Below the pieces are notes generated by a model, which saw nothing but the letters and a program-made list of their open reading frames with translations, searched no databases and was not told where the DNA came from. A stretch of DNA of 55,935 nt. It comes from Chloroflexota bacterium (lineage in GTDB: Bacteria > Chloroflexota > Limnocylindria > P2-11E). The DNA is taken from positions 1-55,935 of the forward strand of contig VBDQ01000086.1 of assembly GCA_005889075.1 (NCBI GenBank), read 5' to 3'. Position numbers and translations under genes: made by a program. Positions 47,579 through 55,935 of this stretch are shown piece by piece (position 1 is the first letter of the stretch; every line of letters starts with the position of its first letter).

Positions 47579-50386
47579 GTGGATATCCATCAGCTCCGCT
47601 CGTGGATCTTCGAGCTCTACGAGCCGCTCGAGAACGAGCGCCAGTACATCGCCTACGACGACGCTCGCGGCAACCTCCTCATCGATGTTCCCCCCTTCAG
47701 CGAGCGCGCGCTCCGCTTGGTCCGTGGGGCAGGTCCCGCTTCGCTGCTGGTCGCGACGAACCCGGCACGCGCGGCTGACGCGGATCGCTACCGGCAGGCG
47801 CTCGGCGTGCAGATCGCCGTCCATCGCGACGATGCGAATGGCGTCGCCGGCGGCCCCGATCTCGTCCTGGGCGACGACGAGCTTCTCCGTCCCGACGCGC
47901 GCGCGATCCGGGTACGCGGCGCCGGCGAGGGCGCGACCGTCGTGCTGCTCCGTAAGAGCGGCGGCATCTTGGTCTGTGGCGACCTCGATCTCGCCAGCGA
48001 TGCGGCCCGGACGCTCTTGCCCTTGGACTTCTCGGTGATCCTTTCCGCGCGCCGTCCGCCGATCTGGAACGCGGGCAAGGAGATGCTGCTGGAGCTCCAG
48101 GACGAGCTTCCCCGGCCGCGAAAGCAGTTCGGCATTTTCCTGCAGGCCCCCTGGGATCGGGCGTATGCGGGTCGCCTCCAGGACAAGCTCACCCCGAACG
48201 ACCTCGTCGTTCCACGCGAGACGACTGCCGCGCGACAGGCGGCGATGGGGCCGGCGACCCTGGTCGTCGCGGAAGGGGCCCGCGATCTCGTCGAGCGACC
48301 GCGTAGGCCTTTAGCAGCAGGACGCTCAGCTCCCGCCGGAGAGAGTGCCGCTGCGCGCTCCGCTCCGCGGCCGGGGGCCCCCGCCCCCTGGGCCCCTGCC
48401 CCCTCCCCCGCAGCAGAAAAAGGGGCCAAACGACCGAAGGCATTCGCCGAGGACTGGAACGCGACCGGCACGCCGCACCCGCCAACGACGATCGCGAATA
48501 CCGAGATCGCGGCGGCGTCATTGGACGGCGAATGGAAGCCACGCTCGATCGGCGACCGCTTTCGACGGATCGCGGTCGACGAGCTCGCCGGCGTTCCGTA
48601 CGTCGACTACCTGTGGGGCGGGATCGACCTCTCACCCGATGGCACCGAGGTCGCGTTCGCGTGGAACCGATCGGGCACGTTCGAGGTCTATAGCGCGCCG
48701 ATCCAAGGGGAGCGCATCTTCCAGCTCACCGACGCGGGCGAACGGTCGGTCTGGCCGCGCTGGTCACCCGACGCGAGGTGGGTCGCCTTCCTGCGCGATA
48801 AAGGCGGCGACGAGCGATTCGACATCTGGCTCGTGGATCGTGACGGCGAGCACGAACGCAATCTCACGAGCGAGCCAGACGTGACGCACCGCGACATCGC
48901 ATGGTCCCCAGACGGCACCAAGCTCGCGTACACCGCGAACACCGCCGGCAAGGGATTCGCGGTCCATGTCATCGACGTGATCACGGGGGCAAAGCGGACG
49001 CTGACCGACGGCGCGCGCGACGACGTCCAGCCTCGATGGTCTCCTGACGGCGGGCTGCTCATCTTCGCGTCGCGGCGCGACGAGCGCCGGACGAATCAGG
49101 ATCTATTCGTCGTGCCCGCCGCAGGCGGCGAGATGCGCAAGCTCGATACGCGCGGCGGGCTCGACGGCGAGTCCCTCGATCCGCGCTGGTCACCTGACGG
49201 ATCGCGCATCGCCTTCACGACGGACATCCGAGCGCGGCAGGAGATCGCGGTCGCACCGTATCGCAACGGCGCGCTCGGTCGAATCGAGCGAATGACCGAC
49301 TCCATCCGCGACGAGTATCAGCCGGCGTGGCGCCCGGATGGCCGGGCGGTCGACTATCTCCACGACGAGGACGCGTCCGTATCGATCCGGCGGGTCTTCT
49401 CCGTCTCGCACGCCGACCATGCGGTCGCCGACATTCCGGGAACGCACACCGCGCAGGCCATCGGTCGCGACAACGACCGAACGGCCTACGTGTACTCGAG
49501 CTCGACCCAGCCGTGGGATGTTTTCATCACCGGCGAGCGCATGAGCGAGCCGCGCGCGGTCACGCGATCACTTCCCTCGCGGATCGACGCCGCGACGCTG
49601 GTCGAACCGCGGCACATCCGCTATCCGGGGGCGAACGGCGACATGGTGCCCGCGCTCCTCTTCCTCCCGTACGCCGAGGCGCTTCATGGCACGAGCGCGC
49701 CTCCCGCCGTCATCAACATTCACGGCGGTCCGACTTCGCAGCATCACCGCGAGTGGAACGTCGCGACGCAGGTCTTCGTCAACGCCGGTTACGTCGTGCT
49801 CGCTCCCAACGTTCGCGGCTCGACCGGCTACGGCAAGAAGTGGCGTGAGGCCAACCGTCACGATTGGGGCGGCAAGGATCTCGAGGACATCGCGAGGGGC
49901 GCGGGTTGGCTCGGCGAGCATGGCATCGCTGACGGCAAGCGCATCGGCGCCTACGGCGCAAGCTATGGCGGCTACCTGACGCTGATGTCGCTGGCCCTGC
50001 GCCCGGACCGGTTCGCCGCGGGCGTGTCGGTCGTCGGCGTCGTTTCGTGGAAGACGATGTTCGACACGACTCGCGGCGATCTGCGGGATTACCTCGTGCG
50101 CGAACTCGGCGACCCCGCGCACGACGCCGAGCTCTTCCGCGAGCGCTCCCCGCTCACGCATGCCTCGAAGATCCGCGCCCCACTTCTCATCTTGCAAGGC
50201 GCGAACGATCCGCGCGTCCCCAGCAGCGAGGCGGAGCAGATGGTGAAGGCGCTTCGCGAGGGCGGGAAGATGCACGAGTATCACGTTTACGAAGGCGAAG
50301 GACACGGGTTCCGCAAGACCGAGAATCGCGTCGATTCGCTTCGCCGCGCACTCGACTGGTTCGATCGGCATCTGCGCCGCGGTTAG
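47579..50386 (+). CDS. S9 prolyl-oligopeptidase-family peptidase with an extra N-terminal domain
   Basis: 935 aa. Residues 1-235 look like a degenerate metallo-beta-lactamase-type fold (NLLIDVPPFSERALRLV, GGILVCGDLDLAS) without zinc histidines. Residues about 240-290 are a Pro/Ala linker that coincides with a GC-rich repeat. A TolB-like propeller follows (WSPDGTKLAYTANT and others), then the alpha/beta-hydrolase domain with Ser795 (GASYGGY), Asp877 (GANDPRV) and His909 (GEGHGF). It would cleave oligopeptides, possibly as an acylaminoacyl- or dipeptidyl-peptidase. No signal peptide. GTG start. Confidence 0.83.
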   Translation: MDIHQLRSWIFELYEPLENERQYIAYDDARGNLLIDVPPFSERALRLVRGAGPASLLVATNPARAADADRYRQALGVQIAVHRDDANGVAGGPDLVLGDDELLRPDARAIRVRGAGEGATVVLLRKSGGILVCGDLDLASDAARTLLPLDFSVILSARRPPIWNAGKEMLLELQDELPRPRKQFGIFLQAPWDRAYAGRLQDKLTPNDLVVPRETTAARQAAMGPATLVVAEGARDLVERPRRPLAAGRSAPAGESAAARSAPRPGAPAPWAPAPSPAAEKGAKRPKAFAEDWNATGTPHPPTTIANTEIAAASLDGEWKPRSIGDRFRRIAVDELAGVPYVDYLWGGIDLSPDGTEVAFAWNRSGTFEVYSAPIQGERIFQLTDAGERSVWPRWSPDARWVAFLRDKGGDERFDIWLVDRDGEHERNLTSEPDVTHRDIAWSPDGTKLAYTANTAGKGFAVHVIDVITGAKRTLTDGARDDVQPRWSPDGGLLIFASRRDERRTNQDLFVVPAAGGEMRKLDTRGGLDGESLDPRWSPDGSRIAFTTDIRARQEIAVAPYRNGALGRIERMTDSIRDEYQPAWRPDGRAVDYLHDEDASVSIRRVFSVSHADHAVADIPGTHTAQAIGRDNDRTAYVYSSSTQPWDVFITGERMSEPRAVTRSLPSRIDAATLVEPRHIRYPGANGDMVPALLFLPYAEALHGTSAPPAVINIHGGPTSQHHREWNVATQVFVNAGYVVLAPNVRGSTGYGKKWREANRHDWGGKDLEDIARGAGWLGEHGIADGKRIGAYGASYGGYLTLMSLALRPDRFAAGVSVVGVVSWKTMFDTTRGDLRDYLVRELGDPAHDAELFRERSPLTHASKIRAPLLILQGANDPRVPSSEAEQMVKALREGGKMHEYHVYEGEGHGFRKTENRVDSLRRALDWFDRHLRRG
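48355..48414. repeat. GC-rich repeat, type 2 (in-frame inside the S9 gene)
   Basis: GCGCTCCGCTCCGCG followed by GGGGGC/GCCCCC-type arms and further C-rich units. It encodes the Pro/Ala linker between the N-terminal domain and the propeller. Confidence 0.65.
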
Positions 50387-50389
50387 CTG

Positions 50390-51811
50390 ATGTCGACCGA
50401 CGCGGTCGTCGTCGGCAGCGGACCGAACGGACTCTCAGCCGCGATCGAGCTGGCGCGAAACGGTCGCTCGGTCACCGTCGTCGAAGCGAACGAGACGATC
50501 GGCGGCGGCTGCCGCTCTGCGGAGCTCACCCTTCCCGGTTTCGTCCACGACCTGTGCTCGGCCTTCCATCCGATGGGCGCCGCATCGCCGTTCTTCCGTT
50601 CGCTCGAGCTCGGCTCGCTCGGGCTCGAGTGGATCGAACCGCCGCTCGCGCTCGCCCATCCTCTAGACGACGGCACGGCGATCGTGCTCAGCCGCTCTCT
50701 CGACGAGACCGCACGCGGCCTCGGCTCGGATGGCCGCGCCTGGCGCCGCCTGGTCGCGCAGCTGGTCCAGCACTGGCCCGACCTCGCGACGGACGCGCTC
50801 GGACCGCTCATCAAGATCCCGCAACACCCGCTCGTGCTCGCCCGGCTCGGCCTCCCCGGCCTGCTTTCCGCGCGTCTGCTCGCCCGACGCGCGTTCGTCA
50901 CCGAACGCGCTCGCGCCCTCTTCGCCGGACTCGCTGCGCACTCGATGATGCCGCTCGACGCGCCGCTCAGCGCCTCATTCGGCCTCATGTTCGCCGTGAC
51001 GACTCACGTCGCCAGCTGGCCGATCGCTCGCGGCGGCTCACAGCGGATCGCTGACGCGCTCGTCGCGAAGCTGGGGTCGCTCGGTGGCGCCGTCATGACG
51101 CGAACACGCGTGCGGGACATTCGCGACCTCGATACCGCGCGCGCCTATCTCTTCGACACGACGCCTCGTCAGCTCGACAGGATCGCAGGGGCGCGCCTTT
51201 CGAATGGATACCGAGGACGCATCGCGCGGTTCCGGTCAGGTCCGGGCGTGTTCAAGCTCGACTACGCGCTCGATGGGCCGGTTCCGTGGCGGGCGCGAGA
51301 CTGCCTTCGCGCGGGGACCGTGCACCTCGGCGGGACGCTCGACGAGATCGCCGAGAGCGAAGAGGACGTGGCGCGGGGTCGCGTCCCCGAACATCCCTTC
51401 GTGCTCGTGGGCCAGCAAAGCCTTTTCGACCGTTCGCGCGCGCCCGCCGGGAAGGAAACGCTGTGGGCGTACTGCCACGTCCCGAACGGATCGGCGGTCG
51501 ACATGACCGGGCGCATCGAGGCGCAGCTCGAGCGGTTCGCCCCAGGGTTCCGCGACCGCGTGCTCGCCCGGAGCGCCATGGGCCCCGCGGCGATCGCAGA
51601 GCACAACGAAAACTACCTAGGCGGCGATATCGGCGGCGGCGAAAGCTCTGCGCTGCAGCTCTTCGGACGACCGGTGTTGAGCTTCGATCCGTACGCGACC
51701 TCGGCGCGCGACATCTTCCTCTGCTCGTCGAGCACGCCGCCGGGTGGAGGCGTCCACGGGATGTGCGGCTATCACGCCGCACGGAGCGCGTTACGGCAAG
51801 CCCTTCGCTGA
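50390..51811 (+). CDS. FAD-dependent oxidoreductase, phytoene-desaturase-like
   Basis: 473 aa. N-terminal Rossmann FAD motif VVVGSGPNGLSAAIELARNG, then GGGCRSAELTLPGFVHDLCSAFHP, typical of the CrtI/RetSat-like NAD(P)/FAD oxidoreductases. The C-terminal GGVHGMCGYHAARSAL is the closing FAD-contact segment. It may desaturate or isomerise a lipid or isoprenoid; no carotenoid genes lie nearby. ATG 3 bp after the S9 stop. Confidence 0.82.
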   Translation: MSTDAVVVGSGPNGLSAAIELARNGRSVTVVEANETIGGGCRSAELTLPGFVHDLCSAFHPMGAASPFFRSLELGSLGLEWIEPPLALAHPLDDGTAIVLSRSLDETARGLGSDGRAWRRLVAQLVQHWPDLATDALGPLIKIPQHPLVLARLGLPGLLSARLLARRAFVTERARALFAGLAAHSMMPLDAPLSASFGLMFAVTTHVASWPIARGGSQRIADALVAKLGSLGGAVMTRTRVRDIRDLDTARAYLFDTTPRQLDRIAGARLSNGYRGRIARFRSGPGVFKLDYALDGPVPWRARDCLRAGTVHLGGTLDEIAESEEDVARGRVPEHPFVLVGQQSLFDRSRAPAGKETLWAYCHVPNGSAVDMTGRIEAQLERFAPGFRDRVLARSAMGPAAIAEHNENYLGGDIGGGESSALQLFGRPVLSFDPYATSARDIFLCSSSTPPGGGVHGMCGYHAARSALRQALR

Positions 51812-51821
51812 CGTCGCGCGC

Positions 51822-54800
51822 TCAGCTCACCGGAACCGCTGCCACCTGCTCGACGGCGCCGCGCAGCGCGATCGCGCCCATTCGTTCGGCGATGGCCTTC
51901 GCTTCGTCGCACTCGCTGCGGTGATCCCGACCCAGGCCGGCGAGCGCTCGAGCATGATCGCCAAGAACGACGGCGCGCTCGTAGTCCAGCCGAAGTGTCG
52001 CGAACCCTTGGACCGCATCGAAGAGGAGCTTCTCGGCCTTCGCGAGCTCGCCGCGACGTAGCGCGCGCACGCCGTGCGCCTGCTTCAGGAGGACTCGGCC
52101 ACGCGCATGCCCGGTCCGCTCGATCACGGCCTCGATCCGCTCCTCGAACGATTCGTCATCGATTCCCCAGCGCGCCGCGGCGAGAACCGCGAGCGGACCC
52201 ATGAGCGCCTGGTCGACGAAGTGACGCGGCCAACCGGCGCTGCGGATCGCGTGATAGCTGGATTCGCTTTCCCGCTGTCCGTAGAAGGCTGTGAGGAAAT
52301 CGCACGACGCGAGCTCCAGCGGCGTCGCCTCCGCCTCCACGAGACGCTCGCGGAACGACTTCTCGTCGGGAGACGCGAGCGCCGCGGCCGCCGCACTTGC
52401 CACCGCCAGCGTCGACAGGACCTTGCCCGTAGGCAGGAACTGCTCGCGTCGTGCCGCCGCGACGATCGTGCCCGCGAAGTCCCCCGACAGAAGCCGCGCC
52501 ACCGCCTCGCAGTGCACCGACATGCCACCGAGACGCGGCTTCTCGGTCTCGATGGCCAGATCTCGCGCCGTCGAGGCGTGCTCGATCACCTCGTTGAAGT
52601 CGCCGAGCACGAGCGCCGCGTTGGCGATCATGTTGTGCGCGTCGATCAGCTCATCGCTGTCTTGAAGGGAGCGCGCGATCGGCAGGCGCCGCTGGTTGTG
52701 CGCGTAGGACTCGCGGAAGTTGCCGAGCTCCCCGTAGGCGTAACCCACGGCGTCGAGGCAGAGCGAGACCTCGCGCAGCAGTCCCAGCTCCTCGGCGATC
52801 GCGAGCGCCTCCTTGGCGGTGGCGAGCGAACCCTCCCAGTCCTCGTCGGTCGGCTTCGCTTTCTTTCGCGACATGAACGACCGCGCCGCGAGCAGGAGCA
52901 CCTTCTCGCGGTTTCGCCTGCCGTCGACCACGGCGAGACCGCGCGCGATGAGGCCCTCGAGGTCGGGATGCTTGGCGTCCCACCTGGTGCAGAGCTCCGC
53001 CATGTGCGCGATGACGGTGGCGACCTCATTGCTTGACGGATCCCGTGCCTCGAGCATCGCGAGCGCGCGCTCGTACGCGGAGAGAGCCGCATCGTTCTCG
53101 CCACGGAAGCGGCGGACGCGCGCGATCAAGTACAGAGCCCGAACCGCTTCGTCGGCTTTGTCCTGCTTCTCATAGAGCTCGAGCGCCTGTTCCGCCAGAT
53201 GGAGCGCTTCGACGTGCGCGTGGATCGCGGTCGCGCGTTCGGCCGCCTTCCACGAGAACTCCGCGGCCTTGTCCGGCACCTCACCAAGCAGGTAGTGGTG
53301 CGCGAGTGCAGGGAGGAAGTCTTTGATCCCTTCCCCGAGGACTTTTTCGTACGCGGTCGCGACGCGCCGATGGAGCTCGATCCTCCTGCGTACCAGCAGG
53401 GTGTTGTAGGCGACCTCTTGCACGACCGCGTGCTTGAAGCGGTACCGACCTTCGCGTCGCTCCCCCGGCGCCGCCTCGATCACCAGGTCCGCCCCGATCA
53501 ACTCGTCGACCGCGTCGGCCAACCTCGCGCCGCCGGCCTCGCGCAGAACGCGATCGCCGAAACGCTGACCGATCACCGAGGCGAGCTGTATGCACTCCCG
53601 CGCGGTCGGCGGCAGCCGGTCGATGCGAGCGGCGATGACGCCATGCAAGGTCGCCGGCACTTCGAGCGCCGCCGGCCGCTCGCGCAGCTGCCACTCGCCG
53701 CGCTCGTCCCTCGCGACAGCGCCCGAGTCGACGAGCGCGCGGATCGACTCCTCGATGAAGAACGGATTGCCGCCTGCGCGCGCGACGATCTTGTCGCGCA
53801 GCTCCGCGGGCATCCAGTCGAACGTCGCCTCGATGATCCGCGCGGCCTCCTCGTCCGAGAGCGGCTCGAGCACCAGCTGGCTGAAGTTGGTCCGCACCGG
53901 TCGCGGCTCCGGTGTTCCGGGCCCGACGCGCTGCGCCAGGAGCAGCAGGATCGGGACACGCGAGGCACGCGAGGCGACGAACCAGAGGAGCTCAAGGGAC
54001 GCCGGATCCGCGAAGTGGAGGTCCTCGAGGACGTAGAGGAGCGGCCGCTCGCGCGCGAGTGCGGCGATGACGTCGTAGACGGTGATGAACATCGAGCGCT
54101 TCCACTCCTCGGACTCGCTCGGCGGCTCAGCCGACCCTACGAGATGGAAGAACTGCGAAAGCGTCGGGATCACCATCTCCGGATTTGCGAAGCCGAGCTC
54201 GCGCAGGCGCGTGCTGAGCTTGGCGGTCGCTTGCGGGTCGTTCGGGTCCACATGGAGATCGACCAGCAGCGGCTCGATGAAGCCGGCGTAGCTCCGCTGG
54301 TTGACGCGCGAGAAGGTCCAGCGCAAGACGCGGGGCGCCTCTGACGCGCGCACGCCTTCCTCGGCAGAGGTCGCGAGACCGATGAACTCCGTAAGGAGGC
54401 GCGTCTTGCCGATCCCGGGCTCGCCTCCGATGAGGACAACTTCGGTGCGTCCGATACGTGCCGACTGGTACGCGAGGTCCAGGCGCGACAGCTCCATCCA
54501 GCGTCCGACGAGCGGCGCCTGAATGTCGATCGTGTTGCGTGGCGTCGCGCGCTCGCCGGTGAGGGCATACGCGAGGACGGGGCGGTCCTTCCCCTTCATC
54601 TCGATGGGGCCGACCTCGCGGCAGCTGAACTCGCGATTCGTGAGACGGAAAGTGGCTTGCGTGACGTAGATCTCTCCCGGCGCCGCGGCCGCCTGCAATC
54701 GCGACGCGGTGTTGACCGTGTCGCCCATGACGCCGTACTCCGCGGGTGCGCGCACCGCGCCGGCCACGACCATCCCCGTGTGGATGCCGATCCGAAGCCC

Positions 54801-55118
54801 CAGCTCGATCCCGAGTTGTCCCTTCACGCGCGCCGCATGCTCGGAAAAGATGCGCTGCATGCCGAGGGCGCAGCGAAGGGCGCGCTGGGGATCGTCCTCA
54901 TGGGCGATCGGTGCACCGAAGATCACGAAGATCGCGTCGCCGATGAACTTCTCGATCGTGCCATCGTGACGAAGGGCTTCCTCAGCAAGGTCCTCGAAGA
55001 TCCCCGAGACCAGCAGCTGGAGCTCCTCCGGGTCCAGATCGTCCGCGAGAGCCGTGAACCCCACGAAGTCGGCGAAGAGGACGTTGACGAGCCGCCGCTC
55101 CTGCTCGATGTTCTGCAC
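51822..55118 (-). CDS. Class III nucleotidyl cyclase fused to AAA/NB-ARC ATPase and TPR region
   Basis: 1098 aa. Residues 1-190 form a class III cyclase: metal Asp17 (FADFVGFT) and Asp61 (KFIGDAIFVIFG), Lys57 consistent with ATP preference, and GDTVNTASRLQ. Residues about 205-560 are an AAA/STAND-type ATPase with Walker A GGEPGIGKTR and YVLEDLHFAD as Walker B. The rest is TPR-like helical repeats (about 600-1090). It would make cAMP in response to a signal bound by the TPR/ATPase part. cAMP could in turn act on the Crp-like regulator and the CNB domains of the M50 protein. GTG start at 55118. Confidence 0.86.
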   Translation of the reverse strand: MQNIEQERRLVNVLFADFVGFTALADDLDPEELQLLVSGIFEDLAEEALRHDGTIEKFIGDAIFVIFGAPIAHEDDPQRALRCALGMQRIFSEHAARVKGQLGIELGLRIGIHTGMVVAGAVRAPAEYGVMGDTVNTASRLQAAAAPGEIYVTQATFRLTNREFSCREVGPIEMKGKDRPVLAYALTGERATPRNTIDIQAPLVGRWMELSRLDLAYQSARIGRTEVVLIGGEPGIGKTRLLTEFIGLATSAEEGVRASEAPRVLRWTFSRVNQRSYAGFIEPLLVDLHVDPNDPQATAKLSTRLRELGFANPEMVIPTLSQFFHLVGSAEPPSESEEWKRSMFITVYDVIAALARERPLLYVLEDLHFADPASLELLWFVASRASRVPILLLLAQRVGPGTPEPRPVRTNFSQLVLEPLSDEEAARIIEATFDWMPAELRDKIVARAGGNPFFIEESIRALVDSGAVARDERGEWQLRERPAALEVPATLHGVIAARIDRLPPTARECIQLASVIGQRFGDRVLREAGGARLADAVDELIGADLVIEAAPGERREGRYRFKHAVVQEVAYNTLLVRRRIELHRRVATAYEKVLGEGIKDFLPALAHHYLLGEVPDKAAEFSWKAAERATAIHAHVEALHLAEQALELYEKQDKADEAVRALYLIARVRRFRGENDAALSAYERALAMLEARDPSSNEVATVIAHMAELCTRWDAKHPDLEGLIARGLAVVDGRRNREKVLLLAARSFMSRKKAKPTDEDWEGSLATAKEALAIAEELGLLREVSLCLDAVGYAYGELGNFRESYAHNQRRLPIARSLQDSDELIDAHNMIANAALVLGDFNEVIEHASTARDLAIETEKPRLGGMSVHCEAVARLLSGDFAGTIVAAARREQFLPTGKVLSTLAVASAAAAALASPDEKSFRERLVEAEATPLELASCDFLTAFYGQRESESSYHAIRSAGWPRHFVDQALMGPLAVLAAARWGIDDESFEERIEAVIERTGHARGRVLLKQAHGVRALRRGELAKAEKLLFDAVQGFATLRLDYERAVVLGDHARALAGLGRDHRSECDEAKAIAERMGAIALRGAVEQVAAVPVS

Positions 55119-55195
55119 ATCGGAAGTATCGAGGGCGCGATTCGAGGCCGCTAGCGGACCGACCGAAAGGTCGCAAAAGGAACAGAAAGACAGCG

Positions 55196-55225
55196 GGAGG
55201 GCTCCCGCGTCTACGGAAGCCCTCC
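55196..55225 (-). terminator. Terminator of the Glu/Thr-rich protein gene
   Basis: On the minus strand, GGAGGGCT and AGCCCTCC form an 8-bp stem with a 14-nt loop, followed by a T-rich stretch (TTTCTGTTCCTTTT). It lies 15 bp after the stop of the gene ending at 55240. A small GAAA-loop hairpin at 55160-55173 follows. Confidence 0.6.
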
Positions 55226-55239
55226 AGCGAACTGGTTCG

Positions 55240-55935
55240 TTAGCTCTGGAACTTGCTCGAGCGCTTCAACAGGAACGCGCCGAAAAGCATCGAGAACATT
55301 CCGAAGGCGACGAGCGGGAGTGTTTCGCTCGACGTGCTCGTCGACGGAAGGTTCTGCACACCGGCGGACGTCGTGGGCGCGGTTTGCGCACCAGCGACCG
55401 TACCGGCGGTTTGGGCAGCGACGACCGCAGCGTTGTTCTGCGCCGCGGGTGTCGACTGGAAGCCCAGGACCGAGTTTGGTGTGGACGCGCTTGTGGTGGC
55501 GTTCGAGGTCTCCGCCGTCTCATTCCTCTCGCGGACCTCGGTGTTGGCCGTCGTGGTCGTGGTGGTGCTTGCAGCTGGCGGGATCGTAGTGGTCGCGTTC
55601 TCAGCGGCCTCCTCGGTCTCGCTCTCGGTGGCCTCTTCGTTCTCGTTCACGTTCGTGGTCTCGTTCTCGGCCGCCTCTTCGCTCTCGTTCTCGGCCGCCT
55701 CTTCGGTCTCGGTCTTCTGCGCCTTCGCCACGTTGTGCCCGTTCCCCTCCATCTCGTGCTCGCGGGCCTCTTCACTCTCGTGGATATCCTCGTTCGCGTT
55801 GCCCGCGGTCTCGGCGCTCACTTTGGTCTTCGCCTCGACCTCATTGGCCTCCTTGTTCGCAGCCTTGGTGCTCGTGCTCACGTGGACCTCGACGTTGGCC
55901 TTCGCCGCCGTCTTGGCCTCAGCCTTCGACTCCGT
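55240..55935 (-). CDS. Glu/Thr-rich surface-protein-like C-terminus (5' end outside the window)
   Basis: 231 aa are visible. The frame is open to the window edge with the same composition (ESKAEAKTAAKANVEV), so the start lies outside. Residues are Glu/Ala/Asn-rich with imperfect EEAAENES/EEAAENET repeats, then Thr/Ala-rich (TTTTTTANTE). The end is LPSTSTSSETLP, a hydrophobic helix (VAFGMFSMLFGAFLL) and KRSS, the layout of an LPxTG-like wall-sorting signal. It is probably a wall- or membrane-anchored extended protein. A GTG at 55881 is an internal alternative start. Confidence 0.68.
   Translation of the reverse strand, partial: TESKAEAKTAAKANVEVHVSTSTKAANKEANEVEAKTKVSAETAGNANEDIHESEEAREHEMEGNGHNVAKAQKTETEEAAENESEEAAENETTNVNENEEATESETEEAAENATTTIPPAASTTTTTTANTEVRERNETAETSNATTSASTPNSVLGFQSTPAAQNNAAVVAAQTAGTVAGAQTAPTTSAGVQNLPSTSTSSETLPLVAFGMFSMLFGAFLLKRSSKFQS

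Noticed and set aside
1-55935. Mobile element, prophage or genomic island
   Set aside because: I saw no transposase, integrase, phage structural gene or tRNA-flanking repeat, and composition appears even apart from short gaps.

Overview
The window is a 56 kb piece of a high-GC bacterial chromosome. Genes are packed tightly, with many ATGA, TGATG and GTGA start/stop overlaps and many GTG, TTG and apparently CTG starts. I saw no rRNA, tRNA, transposase, phage gene or CRISPR array. The gene content suggests a Chloroflexota-like organism (for example the Limnocylindria lineage) or another high-GC monoderm. It includes a molybdenum hydroxylase operon, M50 peptidases with cyclic-nucleotide-binding domains, TolB/S9 propellers, leaderless promoters and LPxT-like C-terminal anchors. 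That placement is inference only.

Region by region. 1-2.7 kb: an inositol-monophosphatase-like gene, two small genes and an exported TolB-like propeller. 2.7-4.6 kb: a membrane cytochrome b and a Tat-exported ferredoxin whose first cluster region is missing. 4.6-12.5 kb: a coherent aromatic-acid cluster. It has a MocA-like cofactor cytidylyltransferase, the three subunits of a 4-hydroxybenzoyl-CoA-reductase-like enzyme and an IclR regulator, with a divergent aryl-CoA ligase, an AhpD-fold protein without cysteines and a LysE exporter. 12.5-19.4 kb: isochorismatase, IscA/ErpA, VOC, a YyaL-type thioredoxin-domain protein, YflT-like stress proteins, an amidohydrolase and an alkaline-phosphatase-fold protein. 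19.4-26.1 kb: one long minus-strand operon of ECF sigma factor, anti-sigma, ABC-2 exporter, two membrane proteins and a MacB-like ABC exporter. 26.3-30.8 kb: hemerythrin, SRPBCC, glycosyltransferase, glycoside hydrolase, methyltransferase and DUF2231 genes. 30.8-33.5 kb: a membrane protein, a redoxin remnant, LysE and an MBL hydrolase.

33.6-38.4 kb holds the most interesting locus. A PqqD/RRE-like domain is joined, through an apparent frameshift, to an M50 intramembrane metallopeptidase with two cyclic-nucleotide-binding domains. Next come a translationally coupled 71-aa zinc-ribbon-like protein and a 539-aa cysteine-free protein. That protein starts with a nitrile-hydratase-leader-like (NHLP/Franean1_4349-type) segment and continues as two families of internal repeats. 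A convergent Crp/Fnr regulator follows. The layout looks like a RiPP-style leader-recognition and proteolysis system with an unusually large repetitive substrate, possibly under cAMP control.

38.4-55.9 kb: M24 peptidase, EamA transporter, two DinB-like proteins, two S41 lipoprotein peptidases flanking an ECF sigma factor, a rhodanese-MoeB fusion, DUF4149, an AlkZ-like protein, an S9 peptidase with an unusual N-terminal domain, an FAD oxidoreductase, a class III cyclase-ATPase-TPR regulator and the end of a Glu/Thr-rich wall-anchored-like protein.

Two sequence-wide themes stand out. First, five genes (ferredoxin, redoxin, M50, S41, rhodanese-MoeB) each lack a short internal segment and change frame at the junction; this is either real gene decay or a recurring assembly error. 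Second, a family of short GC-rich hairpin repeats sits at gene ends and, in a longer form, inside two coding sequences.
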